From Pseudomonas brassicacearum (GTDB lineage Bacteria > Pseudomonadota > Gammaproteobacteria > Pseudomonadales > Pseudomonadaceae), in the NCBI RefSeq assembly GCF_009601685.2, contig NZ_CP045701.2, forward strand, positions 6,513,562-6,577,561: DNA of 64,000 nucleotides, in the 5' to 3' direction. How positions within the stretch are numbered: the first letter of the stretch is position 1; each line of letters starts with the position of its first letter. Shown one piece after another: positions 57,181-64,000 of the stretch. The position numbers were made by a program, and so were the translations under genes. Below the pieces are notes generated by a model, which was given only the letters and a program-made list of their open reading frames with translations, searched no databases and was not told where the DNA came from.

Positions 57181-59078
57181 GCGCTTTGCTCCAACTGGCG
57201 GCCGGCGCCGCGTTTTTTCAAATGAATCATCAACAGCGAGATCGCCGCTGGAGTGACGCCTGGAATGCGCGAGGCCTGGCCCAGGGTTTGCGGACGGGTC
57301 GCACCGAGCTTGCCCTGGATTTCTTTCGACAACCCGGAAATGCCGGTGTAATCGATATCCACAGGCAACTTGGTGTCTTCACTGGCGCGCAGACGGGCGA
57401 TTTCGTCCTGCTGGCGGTCGATGTAACCGGCGTATTTGGTCTTGATCTCGACCTGTTCGGCCACTTGTGGATCTTCCGCGCCCTGGCCGGTCACTTCCAC
57501 CAACCCGGCATAATCGATTTCCGGGCGGCTCAACAGGTTCAGCAGGTTGTATTCGTGGGTCAGCGGCGTGCCGAATTTCGCCGCGATAGCATCGCCCTGC
57601 TCGGTACCGGGACGAACCCAGGTGCTTTTCAGGCGCTGCTCTTCCAGCTCGATGCTCTCGCGTTTCTTGCAGAACGCAGCCCAGCGCACGTCATCCACCA
57701 ACCCCAGTTCGCGACCTTTCTCGGTCAAGCGCAGGTCGGCGTTGTCTTCACGCAGGATCAGGCGGTATTCGGCGCGAGACGTGAACATCCGATACGGTTC
57801 CTGGGTACCCAGGGTAATCAGGTCGTCCACCAGCACACCGATGTACGCCTCATCGCGGCGCGGGCACCAGGCTTCTTTGCCCTTGGCGAGCAATGCGGCG
57901 TTGGCTCCGGCGAGCAAACCCTGGGCACCAGCTTCTTCGTAGCCGGTGGTGCCGTTGATCTGCCCGGCGAAGAACAGACCGCCGATAGCTTTGGTTTCCA
58001 GGCTGTACTTCAAATCGCGCGGATCGAAGTAGTCGTACTCGATCGCATAACCCGGACGCACGATGTGCGCGTTCTCCATGCCACGGATCGATTGCACGAT
58101 CTGCAATTGCACGTCGAACGGCAGACTTGTGGATATCCCGTTCGGATACAACTCATGGGTGGTCAAACCTTCCGGTTCGATGAACACCTGATGGCTTTCC
58201 TTGTCGGCAAAGCGATGGATCTTGTCTTCAATCGACGGGCAATAGCGCGGGCCGACACCTTCGATTTCACCGGCAGCTGAATACATCGGCGAACGATCGA
58301 GGTTCGCCGCGATGATTTCGTGGGTGCGGGCGTTGGTGTGGGTGATCCAGCAACTGACTTGCCGTGGATGCTGTTCCTTGTTGCCCATGAACGACATCAC
58401 CGGGATCGGCGTATCGCCAGGCTGCTCGGTCATCACCGAGAAATCCACGGACTTGCCGTCGATGCGAGGTGGCGTACCGGTTTTCAGGCGCCCGACACGC
58501 AATGGCAACTCACGCAGGCGGTGAGCCAGAGCAATCGACGGCGGATCACCGGCGCGACCGCCGGAAAAATTCTGCAAACCGATGTGGATAAGTCCGCCGA
58601 GGAACGTCCCGGTGGTCAACACCACGGAATCGGCGAAGAAACGCAGACCCATTTGCGTGACGACACCGCGTACCTGGTCCTGTTCGACGATCAGGTCATC
58701 GGCCGCTTGTTGAAATATCCACAGGTTCGGCTGGTTTTCCAGAATTTCACGGACAGCGGCCTTGTACAGGACTCGGTCGGCCTGGGCGCGTGTAGCGCGC
58801 ACGGCTGGGCCTTTGCGGCTGTTCAATACGCGAAACTGGATACCGCCTTTATCGGTGGCCATGGCCATCGCGCCCCCAAGGGCATCGATTTCCTTGACCA
58901 GGTGGCTTTTGCCGATCCCACCAATGGCAGGGTTGCAACTCATGGCACCGAGGGTTTCCACGTTATGCGTCAGCAACAGGGTTTTTGCCCCCATGCGTGC
59001 TGATGCAAGTGCTGCCTCGGTACCGGCATGACCGCCGCCGATGACGATCACTTCAAAACGGGAAGGGAAATCCACCAC
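57177..59078 (-). CDS. mnmG: tRNA U34 carboxymethylaminomethyl-modifying enzyme MnmG
   Basis: 633 residues from GTG 59078, with a second GTG next to it (either could start). FAD-binding [28 protein letters not shown], the conserved [19 protein letters not shown] and [17 protein letters not shown] [24 protein letters not shown] identify GidA. With MnmE it builds the cmnm5 modification on wobble U of tRNA. First gene of mnmG-rsmG-parA-parB; DnaA boxes lie directly upstream. Confidence 0.97.
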   Translation of the reverse strand: MVDFPSRFEVIVIGGGHAGTEAALASARMGAKTLLLTHNVETLGAMSCNPAIGGIGKSHLVKEIDALGGAMAMATDKGGIQFRVLNSRKGPAVRATRAQADRVLYKAAVREILENQPNLWIFQQAADDLIVEQDQVRGVVTQMGLRFFADSVVLTTGTFLGGLIHIGLQNFSGGRAGDPPSIALAHRLRELPLRVGRLKTGTPPRIDGKSVDFSVMTEQPGDTPIPVMSFMGNKEQHPRQVSCWITHTNARTHEIIAANLDRSPMYSAAGEIEGVGPRYCPSIEDKIHRFADKESHQVFIEPEGLTTHELYPNGISTSLPFDVQLQIVQSIRGMENAHIVRPGYAIEYDYFDPRDLKYSLETKAIGGLFFAGQINGTTGYEEAGAQGLLAGANAALLAKGKEAWCPRRDEAYIGVLVDDLITLGTQEPYRMFTSRAEYRLILREDNADLRLTEKGRELGLVDDVRWAAFCKKRESIELEEQRLKSTWVRPGTEQGDAIAAKFGTPLTHEYNLLNLLSRPEIDYAGLVEVTGQGAEDPQVAEQVEIKTKYAGYIDRQQDEIARLRASEDTKLPVDIDYTGISGLSKEIQGKLGATRPQTLGQASRIPGVTPAAISLLMIHLKKRGAGRQLEQSA

Positions 59079-59197
59079 GCACCTCGTGCCTGCTTAATTC
59101 AGGTAATTCGGAAATAGGTCTTGAGCCTGGCCAGAGCGTTTTTCGAGCCAGGTCGGCAAGTATAGGGACTTCCCCTTTCCTAAAGAACCCTTTGCAC

Positions 59198-59500
59198 AAA
59201 ATTTAACCAGCTGTGGAAAACTCACGGTTAAAGAAATTAAAAAGAAAGAAATTTATAAAACCTTTGTTTTTATGTTTATTCTTACTGAGCCCAGTATCTG
59301 TGGATAACGTTACACAGGCCTTTATTTTCAATGTGTACAGAGATTCAAAACCCTGTGGTCAGGTGGCCATGAGGGGTTTGGATAACCGGTGTAAGCCTGT
59401 GGATGAATGGGCATGTTATCCACAGGAGCGGTTATCTCCAGATTTGAAGGGGGTTTATCAACCGACCTCAATGGCAGTTATTCACAGGGCTTAATCCACA
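59198..59500. other. Origin-like DnaA-box cluster between mnmG and mnmE
   Basis: Perfect DnaA boxes (TTATNCACA) at 59299-59307 (minus), 59416-59424 and 59478-59486, with near-matches at 59212, 59377, 59398 and 59491. An AT-rich block at 59225-59285 could unwind. The pattern mirrors the cluster at 63.7 kb; established work on pseudomonads knows DnaA-box regions near both gidA and dnaA. The 562-base gap holds no convincing gene. Confidence 0.8.
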
Positions 59501-59580
59501 GAAAACCGCCGCGATGGACAGCCGCAGCGTCCACAGGCAAGCCGCCATCAAGGGCAATCGTTTCAAAAACAGAGGGGAAG

Positions 59581-59628
59581 AACCGGGTTTGCGTTGGACT
59601 CGAGAGGCTTCGAGGGCAAACCCGGTTT
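59581..59628 (-). terminator. Long hairpin downstream of mnmE
   Basis: AACCGGGTTTGC pairs with GCAAACCCGGTT (12 bp) around 24 bases that contain an inner CTCGA/TCGAG. It lies 12 bases after the mnmE stop. The run after it on the minus strand is T-poor, so termination may be weak; it may also insulate the neighbouring origin-like region. Confidence 0.7.
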
Positions 59629-59639
59629 GAAAAGCAGAG

Positions 59640-61010
59640 TTATTTACCGATGCAGAAGCTGGAAAAGATCCGCCCCAACAGGTCATCGGAGCTGAAGGCG
59701 CCGGTAATTTCCCCAAGGGCATGTTGGGCCTGGCGAAGGTCTTCGGCCAACAACTCACCCGCTCCCGCCAAGGTCAGCTGCGCGCGACCGTGCTCCAGGG
59801 CGGCGCTGGCATGGCGCAAGGCTTCAAGATGTCGCCGGCGGGCGCTGAAGCTGCTTTCCGAGGTCTGCTCATAGCCCATGCAGGCCTTGAGGTGTTCACG
59901 CAGCAATTCCAGGCCTTCGCCCGCCGCCTTCGCGCTCAGACTGATGGTCACATGGCCGTCGTTGCTGACTTCAAGGACAATCGCTTCCCCGGTCAGGTCG
60001 GCCTTGTTGCGGATCAAGGTGACTTTTGCCGGATCCGGGCGGACTTCAAGGAATTCAGGCCACAAGGCAAATGGATCGTCCGCTTCCGGTGCGGTGGCAT
60101 CCACCACCAGCAGGACCCGATCGGCTTCACCGATGGCCTTGAGTGCCCGTTCAACGCCGATTTTTTCCACCTGGTCCTCGGTGTCGCGCAAACCTGCGGT
60201 ATCCACCACATGCAGTGGCATGCCATCGATGTGGATATGTTCACGCAGGATGTCCCGGGTGGTGCCGGCGATCTCGGTGACAATCGCCGCCTCACGGCCG
60301 GCCAAGGCATTCAACAGGCTGGACTTGCCGGCATTCGGCCGCCCAGCGATCACCACGGTCATCCCATCGCGCAACAAGGCGCCCTGCCCGGCTTCGCGCA
60401 GTACTGTGGATAACTCATCGCGCACTTTATCCAACATGCTCAACACATGGCCATCGGCAAGAAAATCGATTTCCTCTTCCGGGAAATCAATCGCGGCTTC
60501 GACGTAGATCCGCAGGCCGATCAATTGTTCGGTGAGGTTATGCACACGCTGGGAAAACGCGCCCTGCAACGAACGCAATGCGTTGCGTGCCGCCTGTGCA
60601 GAACTGGCTTCGATCAAATCGGCAATCGCCTCGGCCTGGGCCAGGTCGAGTTTGTCGTTGAGGAATGCCCGTTCACTGAACTCACCCGGCCGGGCCAGGC
60701 GACAGCCCAGTTCCAGGCAACGCTTGAGCAGCATGTCCAGCACGATGGGGCCGCCGTGCCCCTGCAGTTCCAGTACGTCTTCGCCGGTGAACGAGTTCGG
60801 CCCCGGGAAATACAACGCCAGCCCCTCGTCGAGCACCTGCTGGTCATCACTGAAAAACGGGCCGTAATGAGCAAACCGCGGCTTGAGTTCACGACCGCTG
60901 ATAGCCTTGGCCGCGGCACTGGCCAAGGGCCCCGAAATACGGACGATGCCGACGCCACCGCGACCTTGGGCGGTGGCAACGGCGGCGATGGTTTCACGCG
61001 GTGCGCTCAT
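59640..61010 (-). CDS. mnmE: tRNA modification GTPase MnmE
   Basis: 456 residues from ATG 61010. N-terminal formyl-THF-binding domain ([20 protein letters not shown]), a G domain inserted in a helical domain ([41 protein letters not shown], switch [20 protein letters not shown]) and C-terminal CIGK with the catalytic Cys. Partner of MnmG. The frame begins six codons earlier, but [11 protein letters not shown] is the usual start. Single-gene unit between two hairpins. Confidence 0.97.
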   Translation of the reverse strand: MSAPRETIAAVATAQGRGGVGIVRISGPLASAAAKAISGRELKPRFAHYGPFFSDDQQVLDEGLALYFPGPNSFTGEDVLELQGHGGPIVLDMLLKRCLELGCRLARPGEFSERAFLNDKLDLAQAEAIADLIEASSAQAARNALRSLQGAFSQRVHNLTEQLIGLRIYVEAAIDFPEEEIDFLADGHVLSMLDKVRDELSTVLREAGQGALLRDGMTVVIAGRPNAGKSSLLNALAGREAAIVTEIAGTTRDILREHIHIDGMPLHVVDTAGLRDTEDQVEKIGVERALKAIGEADRVLLVVDATAPEADDPFALWPEFLEVRPDPAKVTLIRNKADLTGEAIVLEVSNDGHVTISLSAKAAGEGLELLREHLKACMGYEQTSESSFSARRRHLEALRHASAALEHGRAQLTLAGAGELLAEDLRQAQHALGEITGAFSSDDLLGRIFSSFCIGK

Positions 61011-61042
61011 AAACCGGTATCCAGACAAAAGTGGCAGATAGC

Positions 61043-61067
61043 AAAACGCCCCACTAGGGGGCGTTTT
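61043..61067 (-). terminator. Rho-independent terminator downstream of yidC
   Basis: AAAACGCCCC-ACTA-GGGGCGTTTT: a 10-bp perfect stem. On the minus strand it ends in TTTT. It lies 23 bases after the yidC stop and 33 before mnmE. Confidence 0.92.
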
Positions 61068-61089
61068 GTGTGGTTATCCACAGAGCAAG

Positions 61090-62772
61090 TTACGCCTCGG
61101 CTTTTTTCGTAGCCGCTTCGATCTTACGCGTGATGTACCACTGCTGAGTAATGGACAACACGTTGTTAACAACCCAGTACAGCACAAGACCTGCAGGGAA
61201 CCACAGGAAGAAGAAGGTGAAGATGATTGGCATCATTTTCATGACCTTCGCCTGCATTGGATCCGGAGGTGTTGGGTTCAACTGCTGCTGGATGAACATG
61301 GTCGCGCCCATGATGATCGGCAGGATGAAGAACGGATCCTTGATCGACAGGTCAGTGATCCACAGCATGAACGGCGCCTGGCGCATCTCCACGCTTTCCA
61401 ACAGCACCCAGTACAACGACAGGAACACTGGCATCTGCACAAGAATCGGCAAGCATCCACCCAGCGGGTTGATCTTCTCTTTCTTGTACAGCTCCATCAT
61501 GGCCTGGGACATTTTCTGCCGGTCGTCGCCATGTTGCTCTTTCAGCGCGGCCAGTTTCGGGGCCACGGCGCGCATGCGGGCCATGGATTTGTAGCTGGCG
61601 GCCGACAATGGGAAGAACAGACCCTTGATCAGCATGGTCAGGAAAATGATCGACCAGCCCCAGTTACCGACGATGCTGTGGATATGTTGCAGCAGCCAGA
61701 AGATCGGCTGGGCAATGAACCACAGGAAGCCGTAGTCCACAGTCAGCTCCAGGCCTGGGGACAACTCTTTCAGCACAGCCTGGCTTTTAGGACCGGCATA
61801 CAGAATGGCGCTGGTTTCGGCTTTCGCACCTGGCGCGGCAGTCAATGTCGGGCCGGTGTAACCGATGATGTAGTTGCCTTTGCTGTCCTTGCGCGTCTGG
61901 ACGATATTGTTTTCGCCCTTCTGCGCAATCCAGGCGGTTACAAAATAGTGCTGCAGCCAGGCAACCCAGCCACCTTGGACGGTTTCCTTGAGCTGGCCCT
62001 TGTCCATGTCCTTCATGGACACTTTTTTGTACGGCTCCGAACTTGTCCACAGGGCGGCGCCCAGGTAAGTCGCGGTGCCGGTGGCAGTGCTCGAAGACGG
62101 ATCGGAGCTGGCGTCACGCTTCAACTGCGCGAACATCGCACCGGACCAGGGCTGTGCGCTCTGGTTGTCGATCAGGTAAGAGACGGTTACGTCATACAGG
62201 CCACGTTTCAAGGTGAAACGCTTGATGTAGTTGACGCCATCCTTGCTGTACTTCAGGTCTACGACCAGTTGGTCCTGACCGTCAGCCAGTTGATAACTCT
62301 TCTTCTCGGCGGAGTAGATCGGGCGACCGGCCGGGTTCGAATCCGGGCCGTTCGTACCGATCAGGCCACTTTGGGCCAGATAGGTCCGCTCGTTACCGTT
62401 GTCGAACAACTGGAACGGGATTTCCGGATGATCCTGGCGACGCGGGTACAGCGGCAGTTTCAGCTGGGCAACGTCACCACCTTGTGGATCGATTGCCAGC
62501 TCAAGCACGTCCGTCTTGATCTGGATGAGATCTTTGCTTACGGCCACAGGGGCTTCGGCGGGAGCGCTGGTATCGCTTGCCGCGCGCGGGATGTCGTCAT
62601 TGCTGGCAGCGTTGTTGCCAACAGGGACATCCGGCAGGCTCGGTGCGGTATTGCTGGCTGCAACATTCTGAGTCGGCAGGGCAGCCTGGCCATAGTCCTG
62701 GTTCCATTTAAGGACCATGACGTAGGACACGATTGCCAGGGCGACGATCAGGATCGTGCGTTTGATATCCAT
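61090..62772 (-). CDS. yidC: Membrane protein insertase YidC
   Basis: 560 residues. An N-terminal signal anchor (IKRTILIVALAIVSYVMVLKW) and a large periplasmic domain precede five C-terminal spans with FFPLSAASYKSMARMRAVAPKLAALKEQHGDD (cytoplasmic coiled hairpin), NPLGGCLPILVQMPVFLSLYWVL and FLWFPAGLVLYWVVNNVLSITQQWYI. It inserts inner-membrane proteins alone or with SecYEG. Two bases after yidD. Confidence 0.98.
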   Translation of the reverse strand: MDIKRTILIVALAIVSYVMVLKWNQDYGQAALPTQNVAASNTAPSLPDVPVGNNAASNDDIPRAASDTSAPAEAPVAVSKDLIQIKTDVLELAIDPQGGDVAQLKLPLYPRRQDHPEIPFQLFDNGNERTYLAQSGLIGTNGPDSNPAGRPIYSAEKKSYQLADGQDQLVVDLKYSKDGVNYIKRFTLKRGLYDVTVSYLIDNQSAQPWSGAMFAQLKRDASSDPSSSTATGTATYLGAALWTSSEPYKKVSMKDMDKGQLKETVQGGWVAWLQHYFVTAWIAQKGENNIVQTRKDSKGNYIIGYTGPTLTAAPGAKAETSAILYAGPKSQAVLKELSPGLELTVDYGFLWFIAQPIFWLLQHIHSIVGNWGWSIIFLTMLIKGLFFPLSAASYKSMARMRAVAPKLAALKEQHGDDRQKMSQAMMELYKKEKINPLGGCLPILVQMPVFLSLYWVLLESVEMRQAPFMLWITDLSIKDPFFILPIIMGATMFIQQQLNPTPPDPMQAKVMKMMPIIFTFFFLWFPAGLVLYWVVNNVLSITQQWYITRKIEAATKKAEA

Positions 62773-62774
62773 GA

Positions 62775-63020
62775 TTACTCGGCCATCGAAGAAGAACGGG
62801 AGGTAGGGATAGGCGGAACCGGGTCATAACCGCCGGGATTCCACGGATGACAGCGACCTAAACGACGAAAGGTCAGCCAGCCACCGCGCAGTAGGCCATG
62901 ATTTTCTATGGCTTCATACGCGTAGCAGGAACAACTGGGGTAGAAACGACAGTGACTGGCCATCAAAGGACTAATGGCATAGCGGTAAAACTGGATCGGA
63001 ACGAGTGCCAGTTTACGCAT
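62775..63020 (-). CDS. yidD: Membrane protein insertion efficiency factor YidD
   Basis: 81 residues. An amphipathic start ([16 protein letters not shown]) leads to the conserved core [47 protein letters not shown] with its Cys pattern. Overlaps rnpA by eight bases, as in most bacteria. Confidence 0.97.
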   Translation of the reverse strand: MRKLALVPIQFYRYAISPLMASHCRFYPSCSCYAYEAIENHGLLRGGWLTFRRLGRCHPWNPGGYDPVPPIPTSRSSSMAE

Positions 63021-63414
63021 CGGGACTGTCTACCCCTACAGTTTCGGTGTTGACTGCTGGTACTGGCTTGTTGCGTGCCAGACGCTTCCAGAGCTTGCCG
63101 AAATGCTGAATCAGTTCGGGGTTTTCTACGTCACCCAAACCTTTGCGCGCGACGATAACGATGTCCCATCCAACCAGTGAATCCTGGTTCAGGCGAAACG
63201 ATTCGCGCATCAGACGTTTGAGGCGATTGCGCTGAACGGAGAGCTTGACGCTCTTTTTCCCGATAACCAGCCCAAGTCGGGGGTGATCGAGATCGTTACT
63301 GCGCGCAAGGAGCAGGAGATTTTTCCCCGGAACCTTGCCGGTAGGGGAGTCAAAGACTGCCTTGAAATGCCGGGGTGTAAGCAAACGCTTTTCCCGACTG
63401 AAGTCCTGACTCAC
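63013..63414 (-). CDS. rnpA: Ribonuclease P protein component
   Basis: 133 residues from GTG 63414 ([20 protein letters not shown]); the open frame extends upstream through rpmH but only this start fits the family. RNR motif [16 protein letters not shown] is the RNA-binding signature. It helps the RnpB RNA to cut tRNA 5' ends. GGAG is only 2-5 bases before GTG, suggesting tuning of translation, with coupling to rpmH stop 19 bases upstream. Confidence 0.95.
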   Translation of the reverse strand: MSQDFSREKRLLTPRHFKAVFDSPTGKVPGKNLLLLARSNDLDHPRLGLVIGKKSVKLSVQRNRLKRLMRESFRLNQDSLVGWDIVIVARKGLGDVENPELIQHFGKLWKRLARNKPVPAVNTETVGVDSPDA

Positions 63415-63430
63415 CTCCAGTGCCGGATTA

Positions 63431-63565
63431 TCAAACTGCCAGACGCGCACGACCTTTGGCGCGACGACGCGACAGGACGGCACGACCGTTCTTGGTAGCC
63501 ATGCGAGCACGGAAACCGTGGGTACGAGCGCGTTTGATAGTGCTTGGTTGGAAAGTACGTTTCAT
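63431..63565 (-). CDS. rpmH: 50S ribosomal protein L34
   Basis: 44 residues from ATG 63565 to TGA at 63431-63433; begins [14 protein letters not shown] and ends [12 protein letters not shown], the very basic and invariant L34. The gene is below the size most gene finders print. First gene of rpmH-rnpA-yidD-yidC; dnaA is expected just beyond the right edge on the other side of the origin. Confidence 0.98.
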   Translation of the reverse strand: MKRTFQPSTIKRARTHGFRARMATKNGRAVLSRRRAKGRARLAV

Positions 63566-63716
63566 GTCGTGTTACCTGGTTCGTCCACAACGGGCCGGAA
63601 TGGCCCCCGTTTTAAGAGACCGGGGATTCTAGAGAAAGCAAGCCTCTAGGTCAATTTCCAACCAGCGTTTCCTTTAAATAGATATCCAGGCACTTGGGCG
63701 GTTTCATCACACAGCG

Positions 63717-64000
63717 CTAGATATAGAAATAAAGAAGGGAATTATTTAAAGCTTTTCTGTAAAGCTTATAAAAGCAAGGCAGCCACCTCTCTGTGGATAA
63801 CCACGCTCAGGCCTTGTAATCCGCCATGTACAGAGAATGACAACTACAGGGGAAAGCAGTGGCCAGCCTGTGCTGCGCTGTCGGATAAGCTGTGCGTGGA
63901 ATGGCATGTTATCCACAGCCCAGTTATCCACCGACTTTCGCCCCCACTTGTGCAACGACCTCAGGCCCGGTTATCCACAGGGCTTATCCACTGACCGCCC
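63717..64000. other. oriC: Chromosomal replication origin (oriC), partial, beside rpmH
   Basis: Perfect DnaA boxes TGTGGATAA at 63792-63800 and TTATCCACA at 63909-63917 and 63971-63979, with one-mismatch boxes at 63924 (TTATCCACC) and 63984 (TTATCCACT). An AT-rich block (63717-63775, TTATTTAAAG, TATAAAAG) can serve as the unwinding element. Location between rpmH and the expected dnaA gene is the standard pseudomonad oriC position. It continues past the window edge. Confidence 0.88.

Noticed and set aside
59213..59494. A 93-codon + strand frame in the gap between mnmG and mnmE
   Set aside because: It lies in the AT-rich unwinding and DnaA-box region; a lysine-rich beginning from AT-rich DNA, no homology recognised. 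Treated as non-coding origin-like sequence.

Overview
The window looks like a chromosomal segment of a fluorescent-group Pseudomonas, ending at the replication origin. Support: high-GC coding, the order rpmH-rnpA-yidD-yidC-mnmE / mnmG-rsmG-parA-parB / atpIBEFHAGDC / glmU / glmR-glmS, a pseudomonad-type NrtR/NadD2 NAD cluster, REP-type GTGGGAGC palindromes between genes, and parS copies of the TGTTCCACGTGGAAC type. The species assignment is inference from gene content.

Layout. 0-7 kb: end of a Tim44-like gene, a SUKH/SMI1 protein, a KefB-type antiporter, a hotdog thioesterase, pdxY and small proteins. 4.8-12 kb: a zinc-starvation block with two perfect Zur-type palindromes. It holds two CobW-family GTPases (one ZigA-like), a DUF1826 protein, small secreted proteins, the zinc-independent FolE2 and a complete metal ABC transporter. 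12-21.5 kb: DUF3617 protein, cardiolipin synthase, cyclopropane fatty acid synthase, then a tightly coupled four-gene operon of three SPFH (HflK/HflC-like) membrane proteins and a metal P-type ATPase. 21.7-31 kb: lpd3, a secreted or anchored repeat protein with a DUF3142 lipoprotein, a GST with a LysR regulator, and an LTA-synthase-like phosphatidyl/sulfatase-fold membrane enzyme. 31-35.4 kb: NAD salvage (nadE, pncB, nicotinamidase, nadD2, nrtR) with two NrtR-type operators and a nudK remnant. 35.5-43 kb: an accessory stretch with an orphan AAA ATPase behind six helically phased TATAGA repeats, an unannotated 83-codon frame, and a sugar-acid operon (tctCBA, L-talarate/galactarate dehydratase, FAD oxidoreductase). 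43.2 kb to the end: housekeeping (glmS-glmR, glmU, ATP synthase, parAB, rsmG, mnmG, mnmE, yidC, yidD, rnpA, rpmH).

Two DnaA-box clusters lie at 59.2-59.5 kb (between mnmG and mnmE) and 63.7-64.0 kb (beyond rpmH). They share the same order of motifs, and several sit at identical internal offsets, as if one module had been duplicated.

How the genes work together: ParA/ParB act on the parS sites for origin segregation. The Zur block swaps zinc-demanding functions for zinc-sparing ones and scavenges zinc. NrtR couples NAD levels to salvage. The SPFH/ATPase operon, with a 17-histidine tail on one partner, is the best candidate for an undescribed system. No tRNA, rRNA, CRISPR array, intact insertion sequence or prophage was seen.
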